Of a stretch of 64,000 nt of DNA, positions 51,943-64,000 are shown one piece after another. Within the stretch, counting starts at the first letter, position 1; the number at the start of each line of letters is the position of its first letter. The position numbers and the translations under genes were made by a program. Source of the DNA: Coriaria nepalensis (lineage: Eukaryota; Streptophyta; Magnoliopsida; Cucurbitales; Coriariaceae). Under the pieces are notes generated by a model, which searched no databases, was not told the DNA's origin, and saw only the letters and a list, made by a program, of their open reading frames with translations. The stretch covers positions 25,873,209 to 25,937,208 of the forward strand of contig CP114482.1 of NCBI GenBank assembly GCA_027186245.1. Reading direction: 5' to 3'.

Positions 51943-54217
51943 AACGGGTAATTTACTTGAAGAGATCAATCGCAAGTTATGCACAAAAGTCTCGTTTAAA
52001 GAGCCAAAATAGAATTCTTTCAAATTGCTTTCAAATGATTTGATGACCACAAGAGACTCGATGACATGATTTGAGGCTAAAAAGATGCATAGTTGCCTTC
52101 AATGGTTGAATTCGAAGTTTTGAATAAAAGTCATGTTTGAAGTGCGAAAAAATAGAATTCTTTCGACTTACTTTTAATTGATTTAATGACTAGAGAATAC
52201 TAACTGACATGATTTTAAGGCTAAACAAACGCATTATTACCTTCAATAGATCAATTGCATGTTTTGCACAAAAGTTGTATTTGAAATGCGAAAATAGAAA
52301 TTGTTTGAATTGATTTCGTATGATTTATTGACTAAAAGTGACTCAATGACATCATTTTAAGGCTATACAAATGCATAGTTGCCTTCAAAATATCCACTGC
52401 AAATTAGGCAAGAAAGTAATGGTTGAAGTGCGAAAATAGATTTCGTTCGAATTGCTTTGAAGTGATTTAATTACTAGAAGAGACTCAATGACATGATTTC
52501 AAGGCTAAACAATGGGTAATTTACTTGAATAGATCAATCGCAAGTTATGCACAAAAGTCTCGTTTAAAGAGCGAAAATAGAATTCGTTCGAATTGCTTTC
52601 AAATGATTTGATGAGTACAAGAGACTCAATGATATGATTGCAAGGCTAAAAAGATACATAGTTGCCTTCAATGGTTGAATTCGAAGTTCTGAATAAAAGT
52701 CATGTTTGAAGTGCTAAAAAATAGAATTCTTTCGACTTACTTTTAATTGATTTAATGACTAGAAAAGACTAAATGACATGATTTTAAGGCTAAACAAACG
52801 CATAATTACCTTCAATAGATCAATTGCATGTTTTGCACAAAAGTTGTGTTTGAAATGCGAAAATAGAATTTGTTTGAATTGATTTCGTATGATTTATTGA
52901 CTAAAAGTGACTCAATGACATGATTTTAAGGCTATACAAATGCATAGTTGCCTTCAAAATATCCACTGCAAATTAGGCAAGAAAGTCGTGGTTGAAGTGC
53001 GAAAATAGATTTCGTTCGAATTGCTTTGAAGTGATTTAATTACTAGAAGAGACTCTATGACATGATTTCAAGGCTAAACAATGGGTAATTTACTTGAATA
53101 GATCAATCGCAAGTTATGCACAAAAGTTTCGTTTAAAGAGCGAAAATAGAATTCGTACGAATTGCTTTCAAATGATTTGATGAGTACAAGAGACTCAATG
53201 ATATGATTGCAAGGCTAAAAAGATACATAGTTGCCTTCAATGGTTGAATTCGAAGTTCTGAATAAAAGTCATGTTTGAAGTGCGAAAAAATAGAATTCTT
53301 TCGACTTACTTTTAATTGATTTAATGACTAGAAAAGACTAAATGACATGATTTTAAGGCTAAACAAACGCATAATTACCTTCAATAGATCAATTGCATGT
53401 TTTGCACAAAAGTTGTGTTTGAAATGCGAAAATAGAATTTGTTTGAATTGATTTCGTATGATTTATTGACTAAAAGTGACTCAATGACATGATTTTAAGG
53501 CTATACAAATGCATAGTTGCTTTCAAAAGATCCATTGCAAATTATGCACGAAAGTCGTGGTTGAAGTGTCAAAAAAGATTTCGTTCGAATTGCTTTGAAG
53601 TGATTTAATTACTAGAAGAGACTCAATGACATGATTTCAAGGCTAAACAATGGGTAATTTACTTGAAAAGATCAATCGCAAGTTATGCACAAAAGTCTCG
53701 TTTAGAGAGCGAAAATAGAATTCGTTCGAATTACTTCCGAATGATTTGATGACTAGAAGAGACTCAATGACATGATTTTAAGATTAAAAAGATGCATACT
53801 TGCTTTCAATTGTTGAATTGGAAGTTCTGAATGAAAGTCGTGTTTATAGTGCGAAAAAATAGAATTCTTTCGACTTACTTCCAATTGATTTAATGACTAC
53901 AGAAGACTCAATAACATGATTTTATGGCTAAACAAACGCATAATTGCCTTCAATAAATCAATTGCATGTTTTGCACAAAAGTTGTGTTTGAAATGCGAAA
54001 ATAAAATTTGTTTGAATTGATTTCGTATGATCTATTGACTAAAGGTGACTCAAAGACAAGATTTTAAGGCTATACAAATGTATAGTTGCCTTCAAAAGAT
54101 CCATTGCAAATTATACACGAAAGTCGTGGTTGAAGTGCGAAAATATATTTCGTTCGAATTGCTTTGAAGTGATTTAATTACTAGAAGAGACTCAATGACA
54201 TGATTTCAAGGCTAAAC
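51943..54217. repeat. Right-family 16-mer T1-T2-T2-T3, copy 2 (2,275 bp)
   Basis: This is a full T1-T2-T2-T3 unit starting at AACGGG 51,943. Single-copy differences from the next unit include AAAGTAATGG (about 52,417), GTGCTAAAAAATAG (about 52,711), GACTCTATGAC (about 53,053), AAAGTTTCG (about 53,125), TTCGTACGAATT (about 53,154) and ATGATCTATTG (about 54,027). They are scattered point changes, so the copies are separate sequence rather than one copy repeated exactly. Confidence 0.9.
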
Positions 54218-56492
54218 AACGGGTAATTTACTTGAAGAGATCAATCGCAAGTTATGCACAAAAGTCTCGTTTAAAGAGCCAAAATAGAATTCTTTCAAAT
54301 TGCTTTCAAATGATTTGATGACCACAAGAGACTCGATGACATGATTTGAGGCTAAAAAGATGCATAGTTGCCTTCAATGGTTGAATTCGAAGTTTTGAAT
54401 AAAAGTCATGTTTGAAGTGCGAAAAAATAGAATTCTTTCGACTTACTTTTAATTGATTTAATGACTAGAGAATACTAACTGACATGATTTTAAGGCTAAA
54501 CAAACGCATTATTACCTTCAATAGATCAATTGCATGTTTTGCACAAAAGTTGTATTTGAAATGCGAAAATAGAAATTGTTTGAATTGATTTCGTATGATT
54601 TATTGACTAAAAGTGACTCAATGACATCATTTTAAGGCTATACAAATGCATAGTTGCCTTCAAAATATCCACTGCAAATTAGGCAAGAAAGTCATGGTTG
54701 AAGTGCGAAAATAGATTTCGTTCGAATTGCTTTGAAGTGATTTAATTACTAGAAGAGACTCAATGACATGATTTCAAGGCTAAACAATGGGTAATTTACT
54801 TGAATAGATCAATCGCAAGTTATGCACAAAAGTCTCGTTTAAAGAGCGAAAATAGAATTCGTTCGAATTGCTTTCAAATGATTTGATGAGTACAAGAGAC
54901 TCAATGATATGATTGCAAGGCTAAAAAGATACATAGTTGCCTTCAATGGTTGAATTCGAAGTTCTGAATAAAAGTCATGTTTGAAGTGCGAAAAAATAGA
55001 ATTCTTTCGACTTACTTTTAATTGATTTAATGACTAGAAAAGACTAAATGACATGATTTTAAGGCTAAACAAACGCATAATTACCTTCAATAGATCAATT
55101 GCATGTTTTGCACAAAAGTTGTGTTTGAAATGCGAAAATAGAATTTGTTTGAATTGATTTCGTATGATTTATTGACTAAAAGTGACTCAATGACATGATT
55201 TTAAGGCTATACAAATGCATAGTTGCCTTCAAAATATCCACTGCAAATTAGGCAAGAAAGTCGTGGTTGAAGTGCGAAAATAGATTTCGTTCGAATTGCT
55301 TTGAAGTGATTTAATTACTAGAAGAGACTCAATGACATGATTTCAAGGCTAAACAATGGGTAATTTACTTGAATAGATCAATCGCAAGTTATGCACAAAA
55401 GTCTCGTTTAAAGAGCGAAAATAGAATTCGTTCGAATTGCTTTCAAATGATTTGATGAGTACAAGAGACTCAATGATATGATTGCAAGGCTAAAAAGATA
55501 CATAGTTGCCTTCAATGGTTGAATTCGAAGTTCTGAATAAAAGTCATGTTTGAAGTGCGAAAAAATAGAATTCTTTCGACTTACTTTTAATTGATTTAAT
55601 GACTAGAAAAGACTAAATGACATGATTTTAAGGCTAAACAAACGCATAATTACCTTCAATAGATCAATTGCATGTTTTGCACAAAAGTTGTGTTTGAAAT
55701 GCGAAAATAGAATTTGTTTGAATTGATTTCGTATGATTTATTGACTAAAAGTGACTCAATGACATGATTTTAAGGCTATACAAATGCATAGTTGCTTTCA
55801 AAAGATCCATTGCAAATTATGCACGAAAGTCGTGGTTGAAGTGTCAAAAAAGATTTCGTTCGAATTGCTTTGAAGTGATTTAATTACTAGAAGAGACTCA
55901 ATGACATGATTTCAAGGCTAAACAATGGGTAATTTACTTGAAAAGATCAATCGCAAGTTATGCACAAAAGTCTCGTTTAGAGAGCGAAAATAGAATTCGT
56001 TCGAATTACTTCCGAATGATTTGATGACTAGAAGAGACTCAATGACATGATTTTAAGATTAAAAAGATGCATACTTGCTTTCAATTGTTGAATTGGAAGT
56101 TCTGAATGAAAGTCGTGTTTATAGTGCGAAAAAATAGAATTCTTTCGACTTACTTCCAATTGATTTAATGACTACAGAAGACTCAATAACATGATTTTAT
56201 GGCTAAACAAACGCATAATTGCCTTCAATAAATCAATTGCATGTTTTGCACAAAAGTTGTGTTTGAAATGCGAAAATAAAATTTGTTTGAATTGATTTCG
56301 TATGATTTATTGACTAAAGGTGACTCAAAGACAAGATTTTAAGGCTATACAAATGTATAGTTGCCTTCAAAAGATCCATTGCAAATTATACACGAAAGTC
56401 GTGGTTGAAGTGCGAAAATATATTTCTTTCGAATTGCTTTGAAGTGATTTAATTACTAGAAGAGACTCAATGACATGATTTCAAGGCTAAAC
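54218..56492. repeat. Right-family 16-mer T1-T2-T2-T3, copy 3 (2,275 bp)
   Basis: This is a full unit starting at AACGGG 54,218. Its point differences from copy 2 are few. One private change is ATATTTCTTTCGAATTGC near 56,424, where other copies have ATATTTCGTTCG. Confidence 0.9.
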
Positions 56493-58030
56493 AACGGGTA
56501 ATTTACTTGAAGAGATCAATCGCAAGTTATGCACAAAAGTCTCGTTTAAAGAGCCAAAATAGAATTCTTTCAAATTGCTTTCAAATGATTTGATGACCAC
56601 AAGAGACTCGATGACATGATTTGAGGCTAAAAAGATGCATAGTTGCCTTCAATGGTTGAATTCGAAGTTTTGAATAAAAGTCATGTTTGAAGTGCGAAAA
56701 AATAGAATTCTTTCGACTTACTTTTAATTGATTTAATGACTAGAGAATACTAACTGACATGATTTTACGGCTAAACAAACGCATTATTACCTTCAATAGA
56801 TCAATTGCATGTTTTGCACAAAAGTTGTGTTTGAAATGCGAAAATAGAAATTGTTTGAATTGATTTCGTATGATTTATTGACTAAAAGTGACTCAATGAC
56901 ATGATTTTAAGGCTATACAAATGCATAGTTGCCTTCAAAATATCCACTGCAAATTATGCAAGAAAGTCGTGGTTGAAGTTCGAAAATAGATTTCGTTCGA
57001 ATTGCTTTGAAGTGATTTAATTACTAGAAGAGACTCAATGACATGATTTCAAGGCTAAACAATGGGTAATTTACTTGAAAAGATCAATCGCAAGTTATGC
57101 ACAAAAGTCTCGTTTAGAGAGCGAAAATAGAATTCGTTCGAATTACTTCCAAATGATTTGATGACTAGAAGAGACTCAATGACATGATTTTAAGGTTAAA
57201 AAGATGCATAGTTGCCTTCAATGGTTGAACTGGAAGTTTTGAACGAAAGTCGTGTTTAAACTGCGAAAAAATAGAATTCTTTCGACTTACTTCCAATTGA
57301 TTTAATGACTACAAAAGACTCAATAACATGATTTTATGGCTAAACAAACGCATAATTGCCTTCAATAGATCAATTGCATGTTTTGCACAAAACCTGTGTT
57401 TGAAATGCGAAAATAAAATTTGTTTGAATTGATTTCGTATGATTTATTGACTAAAAGTGACTCAATGACATGATTTTAAGGCTATACAAATGCATAGTTG
57501 CCTTCCAAAGATCCATTGCAAATTATGCACGAAAGTCGTGGTTGAAGTGCGAAAATATATTTCGTTCGAATTGCTTTGAAGTGATTTAATTACTAGAAGA
57601 GCCTCAATGACATGATTTCAAGGCTAAACAACGGGTAATTTACTTGAAGAGATCAATCGCAAGTTATGCACAAAAGTCTCGTTTAGAGAGCCAAAATAGA
57701 ATTCTTTCGAATTGCTTTCAAATGATTTGATGACCACAAGAGACTCGATGACATGATTTTGAGGCTAAAAAGATGCATAGTTGCCTTCAATGGTTGAATT
57801 GGAAGTTCTGAACGAAAATCGTGTTTGAAGTGCGAAAAAATAGAATTCTTTCGACTTACTTTTAATTGATTTAATGACTAGAGAAGAGTTAATGACATGA
57901 TTTTAAGGCTAAACAAACGCATAATTACCTTCAATAGATCAATTGCATGCTTTGCACAAAAGTTGTGTTTGAAATGCGAAAATAGAATTTGTTTGAATTG
58001 ATTTCGTATGATTTATTGACTAAAAGTGAC

Positions 58031-61000
58031 TCAAAGACAAGATTTTAAGGCTATACAAATGTATAGTTGCCTTCAAAATATCCACTGCAAATTATGCAAG
58101 AAAGTCGTGGTTGAAGTGCGAAAATAGATTTCGTTCGAATTGCTTTGAAGTGATTTAATTACTAGAAGAGACTCAATGACATGATTTCAAGGCTAAACAA
58201 TGGGTAATTTACTTGAAGAGATCTATCGCAAGTTATGCACAAAGGTCTCGTTTAAAGAGCCAAAATAGAATTCTTTCGACTTGCTTTCAAATGATTTGAT
58301 GACGACAAGAGACTCGATGACATGATTTTGAGGCTAAAAAGATGCATAGTTGCCTTCAATGGTTGAATTGGAAGTTCTGAACGAAAGTCGTGTTTCAAGT
58401 GCGAAAAAATAGAATTCTTTCGACTTACTTTTAATTGATTTAATGACTAGAGAAGACTAAATGACAGGATTTTAAGGCTAAACAAACGCATAATTACCTT
58501 CAATAGATCAATTGCATGTTTTGTACAAAAGTTGTGTTTGAAATGCAAAAAAAGAATTTGTTTGAATTGATTTCGTATGATTTATTGACTAAAAGTGACT
58601 CAATGACATGATTTTAAGGCTATACAAATGCATAGTTGCCTTCAAAATATCCACTGCAAATTATGCAAGAAAGTCGTGGTTGAAGTGCGAAAATATATTT
58701 CGTTCGAATTGCTTTGAAGTGATTTAATTACTAGAAGAGACTCAATGACATGATTTCAAGGCTAAACAATGGGTAATTTACTTGAAGAGATCAATCGCAA
58801 GTTATGCACAAAAGTCTCGTTTAAAGAGCCAAAATTGAATTCTTTCGAATTGCTTTCAAATGATTTGATGACCACAAGAGACTCGATGACATGATTTTGA
58901 GGCTAAAAAGATGCATAGTTGCCTTCAATGGTTGAATTGGAAGTTCTGAACGAAAGTCGTGTTTCAAGTGCGAAAAAATAGAATTCTTGCGACTTACTTT
59001 TAATTGATTTAATGACTAGAGAAGAGTCAATGACATGATTTTAAGGCTAAACAAACGCATAATTACCTTCAATAGCTCAATTGCATGTTTTTCACAAAAG
59101 TTGTGTTTGAAATGCGAAAATAGAATTTGTTTGAATTGATTTCGTATGATTTATTGACTAAAAGTGACTCAATGACATGATTTTAAGGCTATACAAATGC
59201 ATAGTTGCCTTCAAAATATCCACTGCAAATTATGCACGAAAGTCGTGGTTGAAGTGCGAAAATAGATTTCGTTCGAATTGCTTTGAAGTGATTTAATTAC
59301 TAGAAGAGACTCAATGACATGATTTCAAGGCCAAACAATGGGTAATTTACTTGAAGAGATCAATCGCAAGTTAAGCACAAAAGTCTCGTTTAAAGAGCCA
59401 AAATAGAATTCTTTCGAATTGCTTTCAAATAATTTGATGACCACAAGAGACTCGATGACATGATTTTGAGGCTAAAAAGATGCATAGTTGCCTTCAATGG
59501 TTGAATTTGAAGTTCTGAACAAAAGTCGTGTTTGAAGTGCGAAAAAATAGAATTCTTTCGACTTACTTTTAATTGATTTAATGACTAGAGAAGAGTCAAT
59601 GACATGATTTTAAGGCTAAACAAACGCATAATTACCTTCAATAGATCAATTGCAAGTTTTGCACAAAAGTTGTGTTTGAAATGCAAAAAATAAAATTTGT
59701 TTGAATTGATTTCGTATGATTTATTGACTAAAAGTGACTTAAAGACAAGATTTTAAGGCTATACAAATGTATAGTTGCCTTCAAAATATCCACTACAAAT
59801 TATGCAAGAAAGTCGTGGTTGAAGTGCGAAAATATATTTCGTTCGAATTGCTTTGAAGTGATTTAATTACTAGAAGAGACTCAATGACATGATCTCAAGG
59901 CTAAACAATGGGTAATTTACTTGAAGAGATCAATCGCAAGTTAAGCACAAAAGTCTCGTTTAAAGAGCCAAAATAGAATTCTTTCGAATTGCTTTCAAAT
60001 GATTTGATGACCACAAGAGACTCGATGACATGATTTTGAGGCTAAAAAGATGCATAGTTGCCTTCAATGGTTGAATTGGAAGTTCTGAACGAAAGTCGTG
60101 TTTCAAGTGCGAAAAAATAGAATTCTTTCGACTTACTTTTAATTGATTTAATGACTAGAGAAGACTAAATCACAGGATTTTAAGGCTAAACAAACGCATA
60201 ATTACCTTCAATAGATCAATTGCATGTTTTGTACAAAAGTTGTGTTTGAAATGCAAAAAAAGAATTTGTTTGAATTGATTTCGTATGATTTATTGACTAA
60301 AAGTGACTCAATGACATGATTTTAAGGCTATACAAATGCATAGTTGCCTTCAAAATATCCACTGCAAATTATGCAAGAAAGTCGTGGTTGAAGTGCGAAA
60401 ATATATTTCGTTCGAATTGCTTTGAAGTGATTTAATTACTAGAAGAGACTCAATGACATGATTTCAAGGCTAAACAATGGGTAATTTACTTGAAGAGATC
60501 AATCGCAAGTTATGCACAATAGTCTCGTTTAAAGAGCCAAAATAGAATTCTTTCGAATTGCTTTCAAATGATTTGATGACTAGAAGAGACTCGATGACAT
60601 GATTTTGAGGGTAAAAAGATGCATAGTTGCCTTCAATGGTTGAATTGGAAGTTCTGAACGAAAGTCGTGTTTGAAGTGCGAAAAAATAGAATTCTTTCGA
60701 CTTACTTTTAATTGATTTCATGACTAGAGAAGACTCAATGACATGATTTTAAGGCTAAACAAACGCATAATTACCTTCAATAGCTCAATTGCATGTTTTT
60801 CACAAAAGTTGTGTTTGAAATGCGAAAATAAAATTTGTTTGAATTGATTTCGTATGATTTATTGACTAAAAGTGACTTAAAGACAAGATTTTAAGGCTAT
60901 ACAAATGTATAGTTGCCTTCAAAATATCCACTGCAAATTATGCAAGAAAGTCGTGGCTGAAGTGCGAAAATATATTTCGTTCGAATTGCTTTGAAGTGAT

Positions 61001-61445
61001 TTAATTACTAGAAGAGACTCAATGACATTATTTCAAGGCTAAACAATGGGTAATTTACTTGAAGAGATCAATCGCAAGTTAAGCACAAAAGTCTCGTTTA
61101 AAGAGCTAAAATAGAATTCTTTCGAATTGCTTTCAAATGATTTGATGACCACAAGAGACTCGATGACATGATTTTGAGGCTAAAAAGATGCATAGTTGCC
61201 TTCAATGGTTGAATTTGAAGTTCTGAACAAAAGTCGTGTTTGAAGTGCGAAAAAATAGAATTCTTTCGACTTACTTTTAATTGATTTAATGACTAGAGAA
61301 GACTTAATGACATGATTTTAAGGCTAAACAAACGCATAATTACCTTCAATAGATCAATTGCATGTTTTGCACAAAAGTTGTGTTTGAAATGCGAAAATAA
61401 AATTTGTTTGAATTGATTTCGTACGATTTATTGACTAAAAGTGAC
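58031..61445. repeat. Imperfect 12-mer HOR, two copies (~1,708 bp each)
   Basis: Linked variants recur at an offset of 1,708 bp: AAAGACAAG with GTATAGTTGCC (58,031 and 59,739), TTGTACAAAAGTTG (58,521 and 60,229) and AATAGCTCAATTGCATG followed by TTTTTCAC (59,071 and 60,779). The copies differ at many scattered positions, so this is an older or partly overwritten HOR. Limits are approximate. Confidence 0.62.
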
Positions 61446-62723
61446 TCAAAGACAAGATTTTAAGGCTATACAAATGTATAGTTGCCTTCAAAAGATCCAT
61501 TGCAAATTATGCACGAAAGTCGTGGTTGAAGTGTGAAAAAAGATTTCGTTCGAATTGTTTTGAAGTGATTTAATTACTAGAAGAGACTCAATGACATGAT
61601 TTCAAGGCTAAACAATGGGTAATTTACTTGAAGAGATCAATCGCAAGTTATGCACAATAGTCTCGTTTAAAGAGCCAAAATAGAATTCTTTCGAATTTCT
61701 TTCAAATGATTTGATGACTAGAAGAGACTCGATGACATGATTTTGAGGCTAAAAAGATGCATAGTTGCCTTCAATGGTTGAATTGGAAGTTCTGAACGAA
61801 AATCGTGTTTGAAGTGCGAAAAAATAGAATTCTTTCGACTTACTTTTAATTGATTTAATGACTAGAGAAGACTCAATGACATGATTTTAAGGCTAAACAA
61901 ACGCATAATTACCTTCAATAGCTCAATTGCATGTTTTTCACAAAAGTTGTGTTTGAAATGCGAAAATAGAATTTGTTTGAATTGATTTGGTATGATTTAT
62001 TGACTAAAAGTGACTCAATGACATGATTTTAAGGCTATACAAATGCATAGTTGCCTTCAAAATATCCACTGCAAATTATGCACGAAAGTCGTCGTTGAAG
62101 TGCGAAAATAGATTTCGATCGAATTGCTTTGAAGTGATTTAATTACTAGAACAGACTCAATGACATGATTTCAAGGCTAAACAATGGGTAATTTACTTGA
62201 ATAGATCAATCGCAAGTTAAGCACAAAAGTCTCGTTTAAAGAGCGAAAATAGAATTCTTTCGAATTACTTCCAAATGATTTGATGACTAGAAGAGACTCA
62301 ATGACATGATTGCAAGGCTAAAAAGATACATAGTTGCCTTCAATCGTTGAATTGGAAGTTCTGAACGAAAGTCGTGTTTCAAGTGCGAAAAAATAGAATT
62401 CTTTCGACTTACTTTTAATTGATTTAATGACTAGAGAAGACTCAATGACATGATTTTAAGGCTAAACAAATGCATAATTACCTTCAATAGCTCAATTGCA
62501 TGTTTTTCACAAAAGTTGTGTTTGAAATGCGAAAATAGAATTTGTTTGAATTGATTTCGTATGATTTATTGACTAAAAGTGACTCAATGACATGATTTTA
62601 AGGCTATACAAATGCATAGTTGCCTTCAAGAAATCCATTGCAAATTATGCACGAAAGTCGTGGTTGAAGTGTGAAAAAAGATTTCGTTCGAATTGCTTTG
62701 AAGTGATTTAATTACTAGAAGAG

Positions 62724-63005
62724 ACTCAATGACATGATTTCAAGGCTAAACAATGGGTAATTTACTTGAATAGATCAATCGCAAGTTATGCACAAAAGTC
62801 TCGTTTAAAGAGCGAAAATAGAATTCATTCGAATTGCTTTCAAATGATTTGATGACAACAAGAGACTCAATGACATGATTTTAAGGATAAACAATGGGTA
62901 ATTTACTTGAATAGATCAATCGCAAGTTATGCACAAAAGTCTCGTTTAAAGAGCGAAAATAGAATTCGTTCGAATTGCTTTCAAATGATTTGATGAGTAC
63001 AAGAG
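62724..63005. repeat. Duplicated C monomer (A-B-C-C-D order)
   Basis: Two C monomers stand side by side: 62,724-62,864 and 62,865-63,005, each 141 bp from ACTCAATGAC. Both contain AACAATGGGTAATTTACTTG and GTCTCGTTTAAAGAGCG. The second follows GGATAAACAATGGG where a D monomer is expected. This is the only odd-number break in the A-B-C-D order that I noticed. Confidence 0.9.
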
Positions 63006-64000
63006 ACTCAATGACATGATTGCAAGGCTAAAAAGATACATAGTTGCCTTCAATGGTTGAATTCGTAGTTCTGAATAAAAGTCATGTTTGAAGTGCGAAA
63101 AAATAGAATTCTTTCGACTTACTTTTAATTGCTTTAATGAATCGAGAAGACTCAATGACATGATTTAAAGGCTAAACAAACGCATAATTACCATCAATAG
63201 ATCAATTGCATGTTTTGCACAAAAGTTGTGTTTGAAATGCGAAAATAAAATTTGTTTGAATTGATTTCGTAAGATTTATTGGCTAAAAGTGACTCAAAGA
63301 CAAGATTTTAAGGCTATACAAATGTATAGTTGCCTTCAAAAGATCCATTGCAAATTATGCACGAAAGTCGTGGTTGAAGTGCGAAAATAGATTTCGTTCG
63401 AATTGCTTTGAAGTGATTTAATTACTAGAATATACTGAATGACATGTTTTCAAGGCTAAACAATGGGTAATTTACTTGAATAGATCAATCGCAAGTTATG
63501 CACAAAAGTCTCGTTTAGAGAGCGAAAATAGAATTCGTTCGAATTACTTCCAAATGATTTGATGACTAGAAGAGACTCAATGACATGATTTTAAGGTTAA
63601 AAAGATGCATAGTTGCCTCAATGGTTGAATTGGAAGTTCTGAACGAAAGTCGTGTTTAAAGTGCGAAAAAAGAGAATTCTTTCGACTTACTTCCCATTGA
63701 TTTAATGACTACAGAAGACTCAATAACATGATTTTATGGCTAAACAAACGCATAATTGCCTTCAATAGATCAATTGCATGTTTTGCACAAAAGTTGTGTT
63801 TGAAATGCGAAAATAAAATTTGTTTGAATTGATTTCGTATGATTTATTGACTAAAAGTTACTCAAAGACAAGATTTTAAGGCTATACAAATGTATAGTTG
63901 CCTTCAAAAGATCCATTGCAAATTGTGTACGAAAGTCGTGGTTGAAGTGCGAAAATATATTTCCTTTGAATTGCTTTGAAGTGATTTAATTACTAGAAGA

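Larger units (their letters stand above)
1..64000. repeat. Satellite DNA array, ~142-bp monomers in ABCD tetramers
   Basis: The window is filled end to end by tandem monomers of about 142 bp, all in one orientation. Successive copies of the box ACTCAATGAC lie at 543, 685, 827, 968, 1112, 1254, 1396, 1538 and 1682, so spacings are 142, 142, 141, 144 and then repeat. Four monomer classes alternate as A-B-C-D. The classes clearly share ancestry but are diverged, whereas monomers of one class a tetramer or more apart are far more alike; this is the signature of a higher-order repeat. Composition is roughly two-thirds A+T by eye. No inverted monomer, unique insert or transposon was seen. Such arrays usually lie in centromeric or pericentromeric heterochromatin; that location is inferred here. 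Confidence 0.97.
56493..64000. repeat. Diverged continuation of the right-hand satellite family
   Basis: A T1 tetramer starts at 56,493 but from about 56,760 the order no longer follows T1-T2-T2-T3. Tetramers with GACTCGATGACATGATTTTG and AAGAGCCAAAATAG alternate with ones carrying AAAGACAAGATTTTAAGG. Long-range periodicity is weaker than at 48-56 kb. Single-base losses appear (for example GTTGCCTCAATGG near 63,613). Nothing other than satellite monomers is seen up to the window edge, which cuts a B monomer. Confidence 0.85.

Noticed and set aside
60470..60721. Longest open frame, 83 codons, minus strand (and one of 71 codons at 62,946-63,161)
   Set aside because: It covers C and D monomers of the right-hand family only. 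The sequence is low in complexity and repeats the same A+T-rich satellite words; no domain, signal or start context is recognisable.
1..64000. CRISPR-like pattern: an 18-bp word repeated at regular distance
   Set aside because: The intervals between the words are about 124 bp and related to each other, not unique spacers. There are no cas-like genes, and the organisation is that of a tandem satellite.
1..64000. Transposable elements, tRNA or rRNA genes, or unique inserts within the array
   Set aside because: Reading along the window, every stretch could be assigned to an A, B, C or D monomer. No terminal repeats, target-site duplications, poly-A tails or RNA gene signatures were seen.

Overview
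The whole 64 kb window is one uninterrupted block of eukaryotic satellite DNA. I see no gene, RNA gene, transposon, CRISPR array or unique sequence in it. The basic unit is an A+T-rich monomer of about 142 bp, in the same head-to-tail orientation throughout. That makes about 450 monomers in total. Monomers fall into four diverged classes (A, B, C, D; about 142, 141-142, 141-142 and 144 bp) that follow each other in strict order A-B-C-D, giving a tetramer of about 569 bp. Tetramers are combined into larger higher-order repeats (HORs): 8-mers (about 1,137 bp), 12-mers (about 1,707 bp), 16-mers (about 2,275 bp) and a 36-mer (5,113 bp). This layout is typical of centromeric or pericentromeric heterochromatin in a plant or animal. 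The sequence alone does not name the species. A 142-bp EcoRI monomer is the length reported for tenebrionid beetle satellite DNA, but I cannot claim homology from length.

Layout. (1) 1 to about 4,900: a mosaic block, partly resembling the 35-48 kb region, with a 76-bp internal deletion at 2,501. (2) About 4,900-24,660: the 8-mer family A2-B2-C1-D1-A1-B1-C2-D2/D3, with many locally shuffled tetramers and long-range duplicated variants. (3) 24,660-28,073: two copies of a 12-mer. (4) 28,131 to about 35,170: three and a bit nearly identical copies of a 16-mer. (5) About 35,200-48,503: an older-looking subfamily containing a tetramer tandem duplication and a 5,113-bp tandem duplication (38,278-43,390 and 43,391-48,503). 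(6) 48,504 to about 56,760: a distinct right-hand family with a 16-mer of tetramer types T1-T2-T2-T3, one copy of which has lost both T2 tetramers. (7) About 56,760-64,000: a more diverged continuation, with an imperfect 12-mer and one duplicated C monomer.

The main interest is evolutionary. The window records several layers of amplification by unequal exchange, and some crossovers can be placed within tens of bases. The left edge and the 35-48 kb block share variants that I did not notice in between, so the 5-35 kb block looks like a younger expansion inside an older array. Two short elements recur and could be protein-binding or structural sites: a near-invariant box at monomer boundaries, and a dyad around the EcoRI site in C monomers. 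All functional statements about centromeres are inference.
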